Counted from the stretch's first letter, positions 34,361-43,946 are shown. The stretch is DNA of 56,815 nt from Bryobacteraceae bacterium (GCA_026129905.1 JAHCHE010000042.1:1-56815), one strand, 5' to 3'. Translations and numbers: made by a program. The notes: generated from the letters alone by a model not told the origin.

Positions 34361-35508
34361 GAGTACGAACGTTGATCATCGCCCTGCTGCTGGCGGCGGG
34401 TTTTCTGTATCTCACTTCGTCGAGGAACTGGCTCTCGGACCGGCTCCTGCGGCGGGACGTCTCTTCCGGCCCGCTCTGGTCGGGGCCGGATACCGCTCAT
34501 TCGGCCGGGCTGAGCGACGACGAGCGGAACAATATCGACATTTACAAATATGCGAACGCGGCGACGGTGAATATCACGAGTACCGTCTACTATCGGGGCT
34601 GGTTCATGGAGATCTATCCCAGCCGCGGCTCCGGCTCGGGCTTCATCATCAATGAGGATGGCCAGATCCTCACCAACTCGCACGTCGTCAGCGGACGGGC
34701 GCCGAAGATTCAAGTGACTTTTGCCGACATGACGCAGTTGGACGCCGAACTGCTCGCTCGCGATCAGGTCAACGATCTCGCGCTGTTGCGGGTGAAGTCC
34801 GATAAGAAGCTTCCCTTTCTGCGCCTCGGCGATTCCGATCCGGTTCAAGTGGGGCAGAAGGTACTCGCCATCGGCAATCCGTTCGGCCTCAACGGCAGTC
34901 TCACCACCGGCGTCGTCAGTTCCCGCGGCCGCACGATTCAAGACGAAAGCGGCAACCGGCTGGAGGACATGATCCAGACGGATGCGGCGATCAATCCGGG
35001 CAACAGCGGCGGTCCGCTGCTCGACTCGCAGGGGAACGTGATCGGCGTGAACACCGCCATCTACGGGCCGGGCGGGAATATCGGGATCGGTTTTGCCATG
35101 CCCGTCAACGTGGCCAAGCGCATGCTCGAGGATTTCCAAACCGGTCGCCCGGCGGGCAGGCCCATCCTTGGTATCACCGTCATGCCGGTTTTTGGCAGCC
35201 TCGCCGCGGAATTGGGCTTGCCGAGGCAGGGGGGGTTCCTGATCGATACGGTGGGACAAGGCACTCCGGCGGACCGCGCCGGCCTGCGCGGGTCGGACCG
35301 TGAAGTGGTGGTCCTAAATTATAAAATTCCGTTCGGCGGCGACTTGATCACCGCCATCGACGGCCAGCCGGTGCGGCAGGAAAATGACCTCACACGGATG
35401 CTGCGGCGAAAGCGGCCCGGCGATACCGTCGAGTTGACTATCTTCCGAAACGGCCGGACGATGAACGTCAAGGTTCAGCTCGGCGCGGCCCGCGAGGCCG
35501 GATTGTAG
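34357..35508 (+). CDS. HtrA/DegS-like periplasmic serine protease
   Basis: A 383-residue trypsin-like protease anchored by an N-terminal membrane segment (LIIALLLAAGFLYL). The triad is H109 (TNSHVV), D140 (NDLALL) and S217 (GNSGGP). One PDZ domain follows at about 265-375 with an insert between strands (GSDREVVVLNYKIPFGGD). It should act in the periplasm in protein quality control or stress signalling. A second Deg protease with two PDZ domains is encoded at 47.7 kb. It converges on cydB with a 22-base gap. Confidence 0.93.
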   Translation: MRVRTLIIALLLAAGFLYLTSSRNWLSDRLLRRDVSSGPLWSGPDTAHSAGLSDDERNNIDIYKYANAATVNITSTVYYRGWFMEIYPSRGSGSGFIINEDGQILTNSHVVSGRAPKIQVTFADMTQLDAELLARDQVNDLALLRVKSDKKLPFLRLGDSDPVQVGQKVLAIGNPFGLNGSLTTGVVSSRGRTIQDESGNRLEDMIQTDAAINPGNSGGPLLDSQGNVIGVNTAIYGPGGNIGIGFAMPVNVAKRMLEDFQTGRPAGRPILGITVMPVFGSLAAELGLPRQGGFLIDTVGQGTPADRAGLRGSDREVVVLNYKIPFGGDLITAIDGQPVRQENDLTRMLRRKRPGDTVELTIFRNGRTMNVKVQLGAAREAGL

Positions 35509-35530
35509 ACGCGGCGGCGCGCGGCGGCCG

Positions 35531-36574
35531 TCAGTGACCCGTATCGTCCAGCGTCACCTTGCCGGCGAACCACCGGTAGGTGTAGACGAAGTACGCCAGC
35601 GCCAGCGCCATGCCCGGTATCCACCACGCCAGCCCTATTTTCAGCCCGCGCTCGGCCGCGGCGGCGTTGTAGATGGTGAGACCAGCCTCGGGGTGGGCGT
35701 TTGAAGGCAGCACGTAGGGGAAGATGCCGAACGCCGCGCTCGCGAGCATGCCCACAATGTACAGGCAGGACGCGAGGAACGCTCTCAAGTCTCCTCCCGC
35801 CCGCCCGGCGAACCGGAAAACGCCCGCGAGGCCGGCCAGGGCCAGCGCCGGAAAGACGTAACCCCACGGACGAGCGCTGAAGCTGGACTGGAGTTGCGGC
35901 TGGACATTGAAACTTGCCGCCGTGACGAGCGCGGTAAGCAACGCCACAACGACCAACGACCGCCGGGCCCAGCGCGAGGCGCGTTCCTGAAGCGCGCCTT
36001 CGGTTTTGTAGACCAGCCACAAAGCGCCGTGCATGGCGAGCGTCAAGAACGCCAGAATCGCCACCACAATGGTGTACCAATCCAGAATCCCGACGTCCCC
36101 GTCGACGCCGAAATGGGTCCAAAAGGGCAGGAAGAAATCGCCCCCGCCGTCAAGCGGCACGCCGCGAATCACGTTTCCCAGCGCGGCCCCGAAGAAGACC
36201 GCCAGCAGCGCGCTGGAACCGGTGAACGCGACGTCCCAGAACGGCGTCCAGACGGGAGAGTTCACGTGGTTCCGCAGCTCGATCGACAGCGCCCGGAAAA
36301 TCAGCAGCCACAGAACCACCGTCAACGGCAGGTAGAAGCCGGCAAAACTCGACGCATATAGCTTGGGAAACGCGAAGAAAAGGACGCCTCCGCCGGCGAT
36401 GAGCCAGACTTCGTTTCCGTCCCATACGGGACCGATCGATTGGATGATTTGCCGCTTCTCACGATCGGATTTTCCGACGAACAGGTGGAGGATGCCGGCG
36501 CCGATGTCGAATCCGTCCAGCACCACGTAGCCGGCGATCATCAGCGCGACCAGCGCGAACCAGAGCGTTTCCAT
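35531..36574 (-). CDS. cydB: Cytochrome bd oxidase subunit II
   Basis: A 347-residue membrane protein with about eight or nine segments. The opening METLWFALVALMIAGYVVLDGFDIGAGIL carries the family DGFD motif, followed by GPVWDGNEVWL. With CydA it forms a quinol oxidase with high oxygen affinity. Its ATG shares the A of the cydA TGA (TGATG overlap at 36574), so the two are translationally coupled. No cydX-like ORF was found after it. Confidence 0.96.
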   Translation of the reverse strand: METLWFALVALMIAGYVVLDGFDIGAGILHLFVGKSDREKRQIIQSIGPVWDGNEVWLIAGGGVLFFAFPKLYASSFAGFYLPLTVVLWLLIFRALSIELRNHVNSPVWTPFWDVAFTGSSALLAVFFGAALGNVIRGVPLDGGGDFFLPFWTHFGVDGDVGILDWYTIVVAILAFLTLAMHGALWLVYKTEGALQERASRWARRSLVVVALLTALVTAASFNVQPQLQSSFSARPWGYVFPALALAGLAGVFRFAGRAGGDLRAFLASCLYIVGMLASAAFGIFPYVLPSNAHPEAGLTIYNAAAAERGLKIGLAWWIPGMALALAYFVYTYRWFAGKVTLDDTGH

Positions 36575-37956
36575 CAGGCAACCTCCTCCAGGGGCGCCGG
36601 TTCGTCCTCCGGCGCGGGTTCCCTTGGGGGCGCCGGGTCCGGTTCGGGGCCGTGGTCGATCTCACGGTGCACCAGGAACAGAAACAGGATCGACAGCAAC
36701 GCGTACATTCCCATGAAGCCGATCAAGGTGAACAGCGCGTTCCCCGACGAGACCTGGGTGGACGGTCCGGCGCTGGTTCGCATCACGCCATAGATCAGCC
36801 ACGGCTGCCGTCCCAACTCCGCCGTGAGCCAGCCGGCCGTGTTGGCGATATAGGGGAACGGCAACATCAGCGCCAGTGTCCACAGCATCGCTTTGCTTGT
36901 GTAGAGGGCGCCTTTCCACAGCAGCAACGCCGCCGCCGACATCACCGCGATGAAGATGGTGCCGAGCCCGATCATGATATGGAACGAGTAGAACAGCAGC
37001 GGTATATTGTCGGGCCACAGGTCGCGGGGATGCGCGTCCAGCCCCCGCACTTCCGCCGACCATCGGCGATAGGTCAACATACTGAGGACGCCGGGAATCG
37101 TCAACGGGTTGTCCAGTTTGCCCCGCTCGACATCGGGCTGCCCGAGAATCGCGATGGGCGCGCGCGCTTGCGTTTCGAACAGGCCTTCCATCGCCGCCAG
37201 CGCGATCGGCTGGTGGCGTGCGACCATCTTGCCCTGACCGTCCCCGGTAGGAAACAGCATCAACACGGAAGCCGTGAACCCGGCGATGACGCCCGTCTTC
37301 ACGAACGTCCGGGCCTGTTCCGGGTGCTTGCCGCTGAGCAGGTAGTAGGCGCCGATCGATGCCATCACGAACGCCGCGGTTACCACCGAGCCGATCATGT
37401 TGTGCAGGTACATCCAGAAGAGCCAGGGATTGAGGAGCACCTGCCAGAAGCTCTCCAGGTAGATCCTGCCGTCGGCGTCGATCCCGTGCCCGACCGGATA
37501 TTGCATCCAGGCGTTGGTGGCGAGGATGAAGTATCCCGAGAGCCAGGCGCCGAGAAACACCATGAAAGCGGCGAACCAGTGGCCGATGCGGCCCAGGAGT
37601 TTCTCGCCGTACAGAAACAGGCCGAGGAACGTGCTCTCGAGGAAGAACGAGTACACGCCTTCCATCGCGAGCGTCTGGCCGATCACGCCGCCCGCGGCTT
37701 CGGAAAAGCGCGACCAGTTGGTCCCGAACTGAAACTCCATCGGAATTCCCGTGACCACGCCCATCACAAAATTGATGGCGAAGATCTTCGCCCAGAAGCG
37801 CGCCGAGCGGTTGAAGTGGTCGCCGCCGGGCCGCAGGGCCAGGGTTTTGAAGATCAGAATCAGCAGCGCCAGGCCCATGGTCAACTGCGGAAACAGGTAG
37901 TGGTAGGTTACGGTGAATGCGAAGTGGAAGCGATGAATGCCAAGCGCGGTATCCAT
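36574..37956 (-). CDS. cydA: Cytochrome bd oxidase subunit I
   Basis: A 460-residue subunit with about nine segments that carries the haems. H19 (VTYHYLF) is a haem ligand, LHNMIGS carries the second conserved His, and GRQPW is present after LTAELGRQ. The quinol-binding Q-loop is short, as in the CIO-type subfamily rather than E. coli bd-I. The C-terminal tail is Pro/Glu-rich (PEPDPAPPREPAPEDEP). The start is the ATG at 37956, 60 bases after the repeat-protein gene on the same strand. It allows respiration at low oxygen. Confidence 0.96.
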   Translation of the reverse strand: MDTALGIHRFHFAFTVTYHYLFPQLTMGLALLILIFKTLALRPGGDHFNRSARFWAKIFAINFVMGVVTGIPMEFQFGTNWSRFSEAAGGVIGQTLAMEGVYSFFLESTFLGLFLYGEKLLGRIGHWFAAFMVFLGAWLSGYFILATNAWMQYPVGHGIDADGRIYLESFWQVLLNPWLFWMYLHNMIGSVVTAAFVMASIGAYYLLSGKHPEQARTFVKTGVIAGFTASVLMLFPTGDGQGKMVARHQPIALAAMEGLFETQARAPIAILGQPDVERGKLDNPLTIPGVLSMLTYRRWSAEVRGLDAHPRDLWPDNIPLLFYSFHIMIGLGTIFIAVMSAAALLLWKGALYTSKAMLWTLALMLPFPYIANTAGWLTAELGRQPWLIYGVMRTSAGPSTQVSSGNALFTLIGFMGMYALLSILFLFLVHREIDHGPEPDPAPPREPAPEDEPAPLEEVA

Positions 37957-38016
37957 GGCAGGTGCTTACAAGCCTATCTCATCGCCGGTGGACATTGGCG
38001 CCCGCCCGGCGCGCGC

Positions 38017-38571
38017 CTATTGGGCCGCGCGCGACAGGATACAAACCAACTCGTTGCCCCCGAAGGCAGTCTTCGCAACGGTCAGCCCCTCGAGGCGAAA
38101 ACCGCCCCGGGCGGCGTCCTGCAACTCCTTCTGCATCGTTGAGGTTCTCGACGTGGCCAGCAGGCGGTAGTCGAACCGCGGCGTTGAAGCTCCGGCGGCG
38201 CGCTCCATGATGATCGTCACCTCGCGGCCGCCGAAAGCGGACTGGAAAACCGTCTGCCCCCGGTACTCGAACCCTTGCGCCGCGGCCTGCCGCATCTCCT
38301 TCTCCATCGTCGACGTCTTCGACGTCGCGAGCAGCCGGTACGTCCTGGCCTCGCCCGACTCGTCGTTCCTGGCCATGACGACAACCACCTCGTTGCCGCC
38401 GGCCGTCTCGCCGCCCATCACGGAGTGAAAGCGATAGCCGGCCGACGCGGCGTCGTTCATTTCCTTCTCCATGGTGGAGGTCTTGCTGGTAGCAAGCACG
38501 AGGTACTGTTCGGCCGGCGGCTCCACCGCCACGGCCAGCATCGCCGAAGCGAGCGCGAGGATCGGAATCAT
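38017..38571 (-). CDS. Secreted protein of three tandem 50-residue repeats
   Basis: A 184-residue protein with a signal-like N-terminus (MIPILALASAMLAVAVE), then three repeats at about 23-74, 75-128 and 132-182. Each begins YLVLATSKTSTMEKEM or YRLLATSRTSTMQKEL and ends in a beta hairpin (GGNEVVVVMAR, GGREVTIIMER, GGNELVCILSR). Each unit looks like a strand, a helix (AAxxGF) and strands, roughly like DUF4177-type units. I do not recognise the family. The start is the ATG at 38571; a TTG at 38622 that overlaps the stop of the hydrolase gene is an alternative and would suggest coupling. Neither has a clear ribosome site. Confidence 0.75.
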   Translation of the reverse strand: MIPILALASAMLAVAVEPPAEQYLVLATSKTSTMEKEMNDAASAGYRFHSVMGGETAGGNEVVVVMARNDESGEARTYRLLATSKTSTMEKEMRQAAAQGFEYRGQTVFQSAFGGREVTIIMERAAGASTPRFDYRLLATSRTSTMQKELQDAARGGFRLEGLTVAKTAFGGNELVCILSRAAQ

Positions 38572-38618
38572 ACAGGTCACGATAGTAGCAGGATAACAGC
38601 GCAGCCGTGGTCGCCCGC

Positions 38619-40064
38619 TCAAGGAGCGATCCGCAAATCGAGCGCCAGGTCCGTGGCGTATTCAGGCGTGGTCAGCCACAGGAGGCCGCCCGAATGCTCC
38701 ACGTGCGCCTCGGGCTCCGCCTTGCCCGATCCCGGATGCAGCCAGCGGACGGCGTACCGGCCGGCGGGGACGTTCAGCGCGAGCGAGGCGCGAGCCCGGG
38801 CCGTCTTCACCGCATAAGCGGGTTGGTAGCCCCGGAGCGGCTTCCCGTGATGCAGATACAGCGCGTAGGCGCGGCCGGGTTCGGCAAGCATCCGGGCCGA
38901 GGCGTCCCCCGGTACGCCCGCCGCGATCCATTCGTCGCGCGGCGCCATGCGGACGAAATCGAACCGATCCATAAAATCGATCAGCGTCTTGAGTTGCTTC
39001 CGAAGCGCGGGGCTTCCGCCGCCGGGCTGCGTAGCGGGGATCGGGAACGCCCCGTCTTCGTGTCCGGCCGTAAAGGAGTAGTCCAGGTGGTTGTAGTGGC
39101 CGCCGCCCGCCAGAATGAAGTCCCAGGCCTGAATGCGGTAGACCGCGTCCAACGTCCCGTCGAAACCCGTTTCGTCGAAGCCGATCACCCGATTCAGGCC
39201 GTAGTTCATCGCCACCGTGACGGGAGGCCGGGCGTAGTGGAAGTGCAGGATCGAAACGTTAGGGTCGGGATCGGCAACCGGCTGCGCGAAGTTGGCGATG
39301 TTCTGCGCGATCAGGTGCTTGTTGGGCAGGTTCCGTTCCGTATCCGCGACGATCTGCGCGATGCGCCGCTGCCACTCAAGCGTCACGCCGTGGAAGTAAG
39401 GCTCATTGCAGATCTCGTAGGTGACATTGTCGAATTCGTTCAACTCGGTGACGATCCGGCGCACGAGCGCTTCCTGGTAACGGAGCAGTTCCGGGTGTTT
39501 CAGCGTGAGAACCTCCGTGCGCGGAACATCCGGGGTCCCGTTGACGTTGTTCCCGGCGAAAAATGGGTTGGCTTTCCACATCGAGTCGTCGTAATACGTA
39601 CAAAAGAGGACGACTTGCGTGATAATGCCACGGTCCGACGCGGTCTTGACGATGTCTTTTAGACGCTCCCAGTACCGCAGATTCCACCTGGTCAAGTCCC
39701 ACTTGTTGCCGCCGTCCGCCGCGCCGGGGACGGCCGTGCGCGGGTACGGAGTGATGAAGCGGTCCGCCGTTGGCGCCAGCGTGTTCCTCGCGATGCCGAA
39801 CGATTCGGGCGATTCGCGGTACACGCCGGTGAAGAATCGCGTCATGCGCATTCCGGACGCGGCCAGGCCTTCGAAATAGCGCTGGTAGTTGAAGTCGGCG
39901 TTCAGCAACGCGCCGTAGTGCTCGGCCGACGTGACGACAAGGAAAGGCTTGCCTCGGAATTCAAAGTAGCGAGGGTTGTCCGGGTGCAGCCGGATGGGCT
40001 GGGCGCCGAAAGCGAGCGGCGCAAGCAGCAGGACCAGGCAACGGAGGTTACGCGGCGGCGTCAT
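38619..40064 (-). CDS. Secreted GH5-like (clan A) glycoside hydrolase
   Basis: A 481-residue secreted TIM-barrel enzyme: signal peptide (LRCLVLLLAPLAFG), barrel from about 30 to 385, and a C-terminal beta domain to 480. The putative acid/base Glu is in TYEICNEPYF (NE motif) and the nucleophile Glu in IGFDETGF, which fits clan A retaining hydrolases. Phe/Trp/Tyr-rich strands (FFTGVYRES; VVLFCTYYDD) fit a sugar-binding cleft. The substrate is unknown, perhaps a plant or microbial glycan. It is upstream of the triple-repeat protein with a possible four-base overlap. Confidence 0.85.
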   Translation of the reverse strand: MTPPRNLRCLVLLLAPLAFGAQPIRLHPDNPRYFEFRGKPFLVVTSAEHYGALLNADFNYQRYFEGLAASGMRMTRFFTGVYRESPESFGIARNTLAPTADRFITPYPRTAVPGAADGGNKWDLTRWNLRYWERLKDIVKTASDRGIITQVVLFCTYYDDSMWKANPFFAGNNVNGTPDVPRTEVLTLKHPELLRYQEALVRRIVTELNEFDNVTYEICNEPYFHGVTLEWQRRIAQIVADTERNLPNKHLIAQNIANFAQPVADPDPNVSILHFHYARPPVTVAMNYGLNRVIGFDETGFDGTLDAVYRIQAWDFILAGGGHYNHLDYSFTAGHEDGAFPIPATQPGGGSPALRKQLKTLIDFMDRFDFVRMAPRDEWIAAGVPGDASARMLAEPGRAYALYLHHGKPLRGYQPAYAVKTARARASLALNVPAGRYAVRWLHPGSGKAEPEAHVEHSGGLLWLTTPEYATDLALDLRIAP

Positions 40065-40124
40065 GATGGCTCCCTTTCAGGAAAAGCCATCCTATCTCGC
40101 CGCCGCGTCGCTTGTCTCGGGCGA

Positions 40125-40772
40125 TCAGCTTACCTGCAGCGCCTGTTGCAGTTGGAAGTTGAGAACCGTCTCGGCAGGCACCTCCACTTCCTTGCCGCGC
40201 GTGAGCACCTGCGTGGCCGCTCCGCCGGCCGCTCCCACCGCGGCGCCGATGGCCGCCCCGGAAGCGCCGCCGGCAATGGCGCCGATTACCGTGCCGAGAA
40301 CGGCTCCTCCGCCGACCATGGTCGCCGTCCGCTCATTCCGCCCGAGCCCTTCAGAGCCCCGCTGCTCGCTGCCGGACGAGGCGACGGTGAGCGTACGGCC
40401 GTTGACGGTAACCGATCGGACCGCAAGCTCGATCGTCTTGGTCCCCACGGCGCCGCCGCCGCTGCTGTCGATCACAACCAGCTCGGCGGGCGAGCCCCTG
40501 GGGATCAACACGTCGTAATTGCGGTTGACGACGTCCTGCGCCACCACGCCGGTGTAGCGTCCCCCGGCGTCCTGCGTGCTGATGCGCTCGTTGGTCCGGA
40601 TCGGGATGCTTGTCCCCGCCGGAATCACGTTGCGTTCCGTCGAAGCGGTCTGCACAGGTCCGGCCGGCGCCGGAGGGTTCGACGTACGTGAGCTGCCGCC
40701 GCCCATTGTGGCGCAACCGGCGCCAATCAGCGCGGCCGCGCCGACTGTTGCCAGCATACCTTTCTTAATCAT
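40125..40772 (-). CDS. Glycine-zipper lipoprotein
   Basis: A 215-residue lipoprotein with lipobox LIGAGC (Cys about residue 20). The middle is beta-rich (IPAGTSIPIRTNERIS; LAVRSVTVNGRTLTVA), similar to proteins annotated as glycine-zipper or conjugal-transfer TrbI-like. The Gly/Ala-rich helical zipper is at about 150-190 (VGGGAVLGTVIGAIAGGASG). The role is unknown; an envelope-stability function is a guess. The leader (40773-40835) has a strong AAGGGAGGAAAAAACA before the ATG. Confidence 0.82.
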   Translation of the reverse strand: MIKKGMLATVGAAALIGAGCATMGGGSSRTSNPPAPAGPVQTASTERNVIPAGTSIPIRTNERISTQDAGGRYTGVVAQDVVNRNYDVLIPRGSPAELVVIDSSGGGAVGTKTIELAVRSVTVNGRTLTVASSGSEQRGSEGLGRNERTATMVGGGAVLGTVIGAIAGGASGAAIGAAVGAAGGAATQVLTRGKEVEVPAETVLNFQLQQALQVS

Positions 40773-40835
40773 TGTTTTTTCCTCCCTTATCTCATTCTTC
40801 TTCTCTAATCTTCTTCTTCTCGATGCGAATGCCGG
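40773..40835 (-). promoter_or_regulatory. Purine-rich leader with strong ribosome site
   Basis: On the minus strand these 63 bases are almost all A and G, with repeated GAAGAAGA units and AAGGGAGG placed nine bases before the ATG at 40772. It contrasts sharply with the GC-rich surroundings and may give an unstructured, well-translated 5' region. Confidence 0.5.
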
Positions 40836-43800
40836 TTAGAATCCGGGAATCAGTGCGAATTCCCAGTGCCAGCTCTTCAATTGCCGGTTCACCGGCTGCA
40901 CGTAGCTGATTTGACCGATAGCGAAGCCGAGCAGGTTCACGCGGAGCGAAGCGCCGTAGCTGCGGACCGGCGTAACGTCCCCGCGGAACACGGCATTGTC
41001 CTGCTGCCTGTACCAGGCGACGCCCGAATCGAAGAACGGCGCGATCTCCACCGGAGGCAGATAGGGCGATTCAATGACGCCGAGCGCGCCGAGCACCGGT
41101 ATCCGCATCTCCGCGTTCGCCACCGCCATGCGGCTGCCTAAAAGCCGGTCGAACGCAGGACAGCGGCCGGCCCCCGCCGCGCCGCCGCACTCGATCGCCT
41201 GGAACGTTCCTGCCGAGTAGCCGCGTACCAGCGCCGGGTAACCGAGAAAGATGTTTTGGAACCGAGCGTCTTCGGCGCCCCCGCCGTACCGCCCGTAGTG
41301 CATGAACCGGCCGGCGAGCGTCATCCAGCGAAACGGCCGCAAATAATGGCGGTAATCCGCCAGCGCGCTGGTGTATGTCAGGCCGCCCGACGCCACGCCG
41401 AACTCGAGCCGGTAGCGCTTCCCCAGTATCGGACTCGTGCCGCCGAAAATCGAGGTGTCAAAGACCATCGCCGTCATGGCCGTGCCGAGATTGATCGAGT
41501 CAAACGTCGGCAGGTCCTCCCGGACGCGTCCCAAATACTGGCCGGTAAACGGGTCGTAAATGTGGCGCTCGAACTGGGCGTCAAAAGCGATGTTTCGGAA
41601 GCCGCCGGCGAACTCGACCCGGCGCGCGCGGTTGAACGGGTAGCTGAGCGTCGCCGCCGCGTCGCGTTCGATCTGCCAAAACAGGACCGAGTCTTCGGCG
41701 AAAACCGTCCGGCCGTCGACGTCGTCGAAGCCGCTGCCGTATCCACCCGTGACAAAGGGAAGTTGACCGCCTGAAAAGCCCCAGTTCCAGCGCGTCTTCT
41801 GATTCTGGTATGCGGCAAAGGCGCCGATGTTGTTCACAAAATTCCCGCTCATGGCGCTGGAGGTCTGGAACGCCGTCATCAGGTTGTGCTGGCCGAGCAT
41901 GTCGCTCCAGTACAGCGCCGTGCCGCCTCCGACAGCCGTTCCAAAGCTGCTGAGTCCGACGCCGATGGACGGCGGCGCCACGTAGTCGAGCGACAACGAG
42001 GGTTGGTAATTCGTCGTTGTGAAGCCGCTCGGCGACGCCAATCCGTGCGCGGGCCTGTTGATGAGCCGGGCCACCTGGCTGGTCCCGGGGCCCTGCGGCG
42101 GCAGAATGCCCGCTATGCGTCCCTGCCAGCCGGTGCGCGGCGGAACGCCGGCAAGACCTTCGGCCGACTCGATCAGGTAGATGTCGTATTCGCCTTCGCG
42201 GAATGAGCTGAATGCCAGCCGTCCCGCCTGCGTGGCCACGCTGAATGCCGGACTCAGATGCGAGATGCCGGTGACGCCGGTCCGCAGATTCGTCAACTGG
42301 CGCATCCGCCGGTCGGCCAGATCCATGGCGTAAAGGTTCGATATTCCGTCCCGGTCGGAGACGAAGAACAGGGTCCGGCCGTCGGCCGACCACTGCGGAT
42401 TGGCGTGCTTGCCTTCCTCGAAAGTGGGCAGCGCCTGAATATTGCCGGAAGCCACGTCGATCATTGCCAGCCGGTAATCGCCGAACGAGAGTTCATCGAG
42501 GTTGCTGGTGAAACGGTCGGTCACGAAGGCAATACGGGAGCCGTCAGGGGACCAGTCGGGCTGGAGTTCGGCGAACTTGCCGGTGGTGAGCTGGCGCAGC
42601 GCCTCCGTCTCGACGTCGACAATCCACAAGTCGCTGATGCCGCCCTGCGTTCCCGACAACGCGATCTGCCGCCCGTCCGGCGACCAGGCGACATGGAGCA
42701 CTTCCGCCAACGTCGTCAGCCGGATCCTCTGGACGGTTCTGCCGCGCTCGACGTCGTAGATCGCCAATTCCGGACGGCCCTCGCGAATGGATGTGTACGC
42801 GAATCTGCGGCTGTCGAAGCTCCAGGCGCCGGCGGCATCGACAAACCCGAGGCTGTCCAGGTGCGGATCGAGCGCCGTCTCCGTGATTTTTGTTCTGATT
42901 CTGCCCGATTCGACATCCATCAGGAACATGTCGATCGAAAACAGATCCCTTTCGGAGTAGAACACCAGGTGACGTCCGTCGGGGCTCATTGCAGGGCTGA
43001 GGTTAATCGTGCCCCCTTTTGTTTCCTTGGACACCAGCAGGCGCGCGCCCGCGTCGGCCCGCTCGGTCGCCTGAAGGACCGGCTCGAAGCGGTCCACCAG
43101 GGACTGGCGCCAGTCCTCGGAAAGCTCTTTGGCGCTTGTATTCAGAACGCTGCGGATGGCCGGCTCGACGGCGCGCGCCCTCCCCGCCGCCTTGAGCATG
43201 TCGCCGACCGCTTCGTCGCCGTAGCGCCCCGCGACATAGGCCCAGAATGCCTGCCCAAAGCGGTAGGGGAAGTACTTCGGATTGTCAAGGTCCCTGATGG
43301 TGGGGAACTGTTCCCGGCTGACGGCGTCGCGGACCCACATCGCGGTGTGCGGGTCCTCCGCGCCGATGGATAAATACTCCGCCATTCCCTCGATAAACCA
43401 GAGAGGCAGCGCCACCGCGCCCGGGGTGCCCATGGTGACGCCCTTGGTGTCCCGCGGCGTGGTGATGTCGTACTGGAATGCGTGGACCAGCTCGTGCCCG
43501 AGCACGTGATCGGTTTCCGCCAGGGGACCCGCGAACGGCATCACAATGCGGCGCCGCAGGCCCTCCGTCACGCCTCCCGTGGTCTCGCCGATGTAACCCG
43601 GAATTACCGTCGTCCCGCGAAACGCCGTCCCGCTTTCATAAACGATGAGTGGCTGATTAGGAGGTAACTCGTGCTGCAGCAGGCTGGATAGCCGGGCGTA
43701 CCAGCGCTCGGCCATGCGGCCGAAGTCCTCGACGGCTTTCCGCTCTTTCTGGTAGTAGTAGATGTCAAAATGCTGGGTCTTGAGTACTTCCCAGTTCAGC

Positions 43801-43922
43801 GTTTCATAGCGGACCTTGTTCTGTCCAAAGTATTGCGCAACCGCGGAAGGCGGCCAAACGCCCAACCAAAGGCCAAGAAAGCCCAATGCCAGTACGCCGC
43901 GAATACCGACGGAGTTTGTCAT
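40836..43922 (-). CDS. Metallopeptidase-TolB propeller-beta-barrel fusion
   Basis: A 1028-residue secreted protein with three parts. The first (about 45-300) is a peptidase MA-like metalloprotease with zinc motif H143-E144-x-x-H147 (GHELVHAFQ) and WFIEGMAEYLS, which holds the third-ligand Glu. The second (about 310-600) is a TolB/DPP4-N-type propeller with repeated SPDGR, SPDGSRIAF and SADGRTLFF blades. The third (about 640-1028) is an outer-membrane-like barrel with aromatic strands and a terminal Phe (WEFALIPGF). The start is the ATG at 43922. An outer-membrane location is likely; substrate and role are unknown. Confidence 0.88.
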   Translation of the reverse strand: MTNSVGIRGVLALGFLGLWLGVWPPSAVAQYFGQNKVRYETLNWEVLKTQHFDIYYYQKERKAVEDFGRMAERWYARLSSLLQHELPPNQPLIVYESGTAFRGTTVIPGYIGETTGGVTEGLRRRIVMPFAGPLAETDHVLGHELVHAFQYDITTPRDTKGVTMGTPGAVALPLWFIEGMAEYLSIGAEDPHTAMWVRDAVSREQFPTIRDLDNPKYFPYRFGQAFWAYVAGRYGDEAVGDMLKAAGRARAVEPAIRSVLNTSAKELSEDWRQSLVDRFEPVLQATERADAGARLLVSKETKGGTINLSPAMSPDGRHLVFYSERDLFSIDMFLMDVESGRIRTKITETALDPHLDSLGFVDAAGAWSFDSRRFAYTSIREGRPELAIYDVERGRTVQRIRLTTLAEVLHVAWSPDGRQIALSGTQGGISDLWIVDVETEALRQLTTGKFAELQPDWSPDGSRIAFVTDRFTSNLDELSFGDYRLAMIDVASGNIQALPTFEEGKHANPQWSADGRTLFFVSDRDGISNLYAMDLADRRMRQLTNLRTGVTGISHLSPAFSVATQAGRLAFSSFREGEYDIYLIESAEGLAGVPPRTGWQGRIAGILPPQGPGTSQVARLINRPAHGLASPSGFTTTNYQPSLSLDYVAPPSIGVGLSSFGTAVGGGTALYWSDMLGQHNLMTAFQTSSAMSGNFVNNIGAFAAYQNQKTRWNWGFSGGQLPFVTGGYGSGFDDVDGRTVFAEDSVLFWQIERDAAATLSYPFNRARRVEFAGGFRNIAFDAQFERHIYDPFTGQYLGRVREDLPTFDSINLGTAMTAMVFDTSIFGGTSPILGKRYRLEFGVASGGLTYTSALADYRHYLRPFRWMTLAGRFMHYGRYGGGAEDARFQNIFLGYPALVRGYSAGTFQAIECGGAAGAGRCPAFDRLLGSRMAVANAEMRIPVLGALGVIESPYLPPVEIAPFFDSGVAWYRQQDNAVFRGDVTPVRSYGASLRVNLLGFAIGQISYVQPVNRQLKSWHWEFALIPGF

Positions 43923-43946
43923 CTGTCAGTCGCCTCCACACCTCAA

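Noticed and set aside
36652-38142. Open frame of about 496 codons antisense to cydA
   Set aside because: cydA has full family motifs; the antisense product has no recognisable domain.
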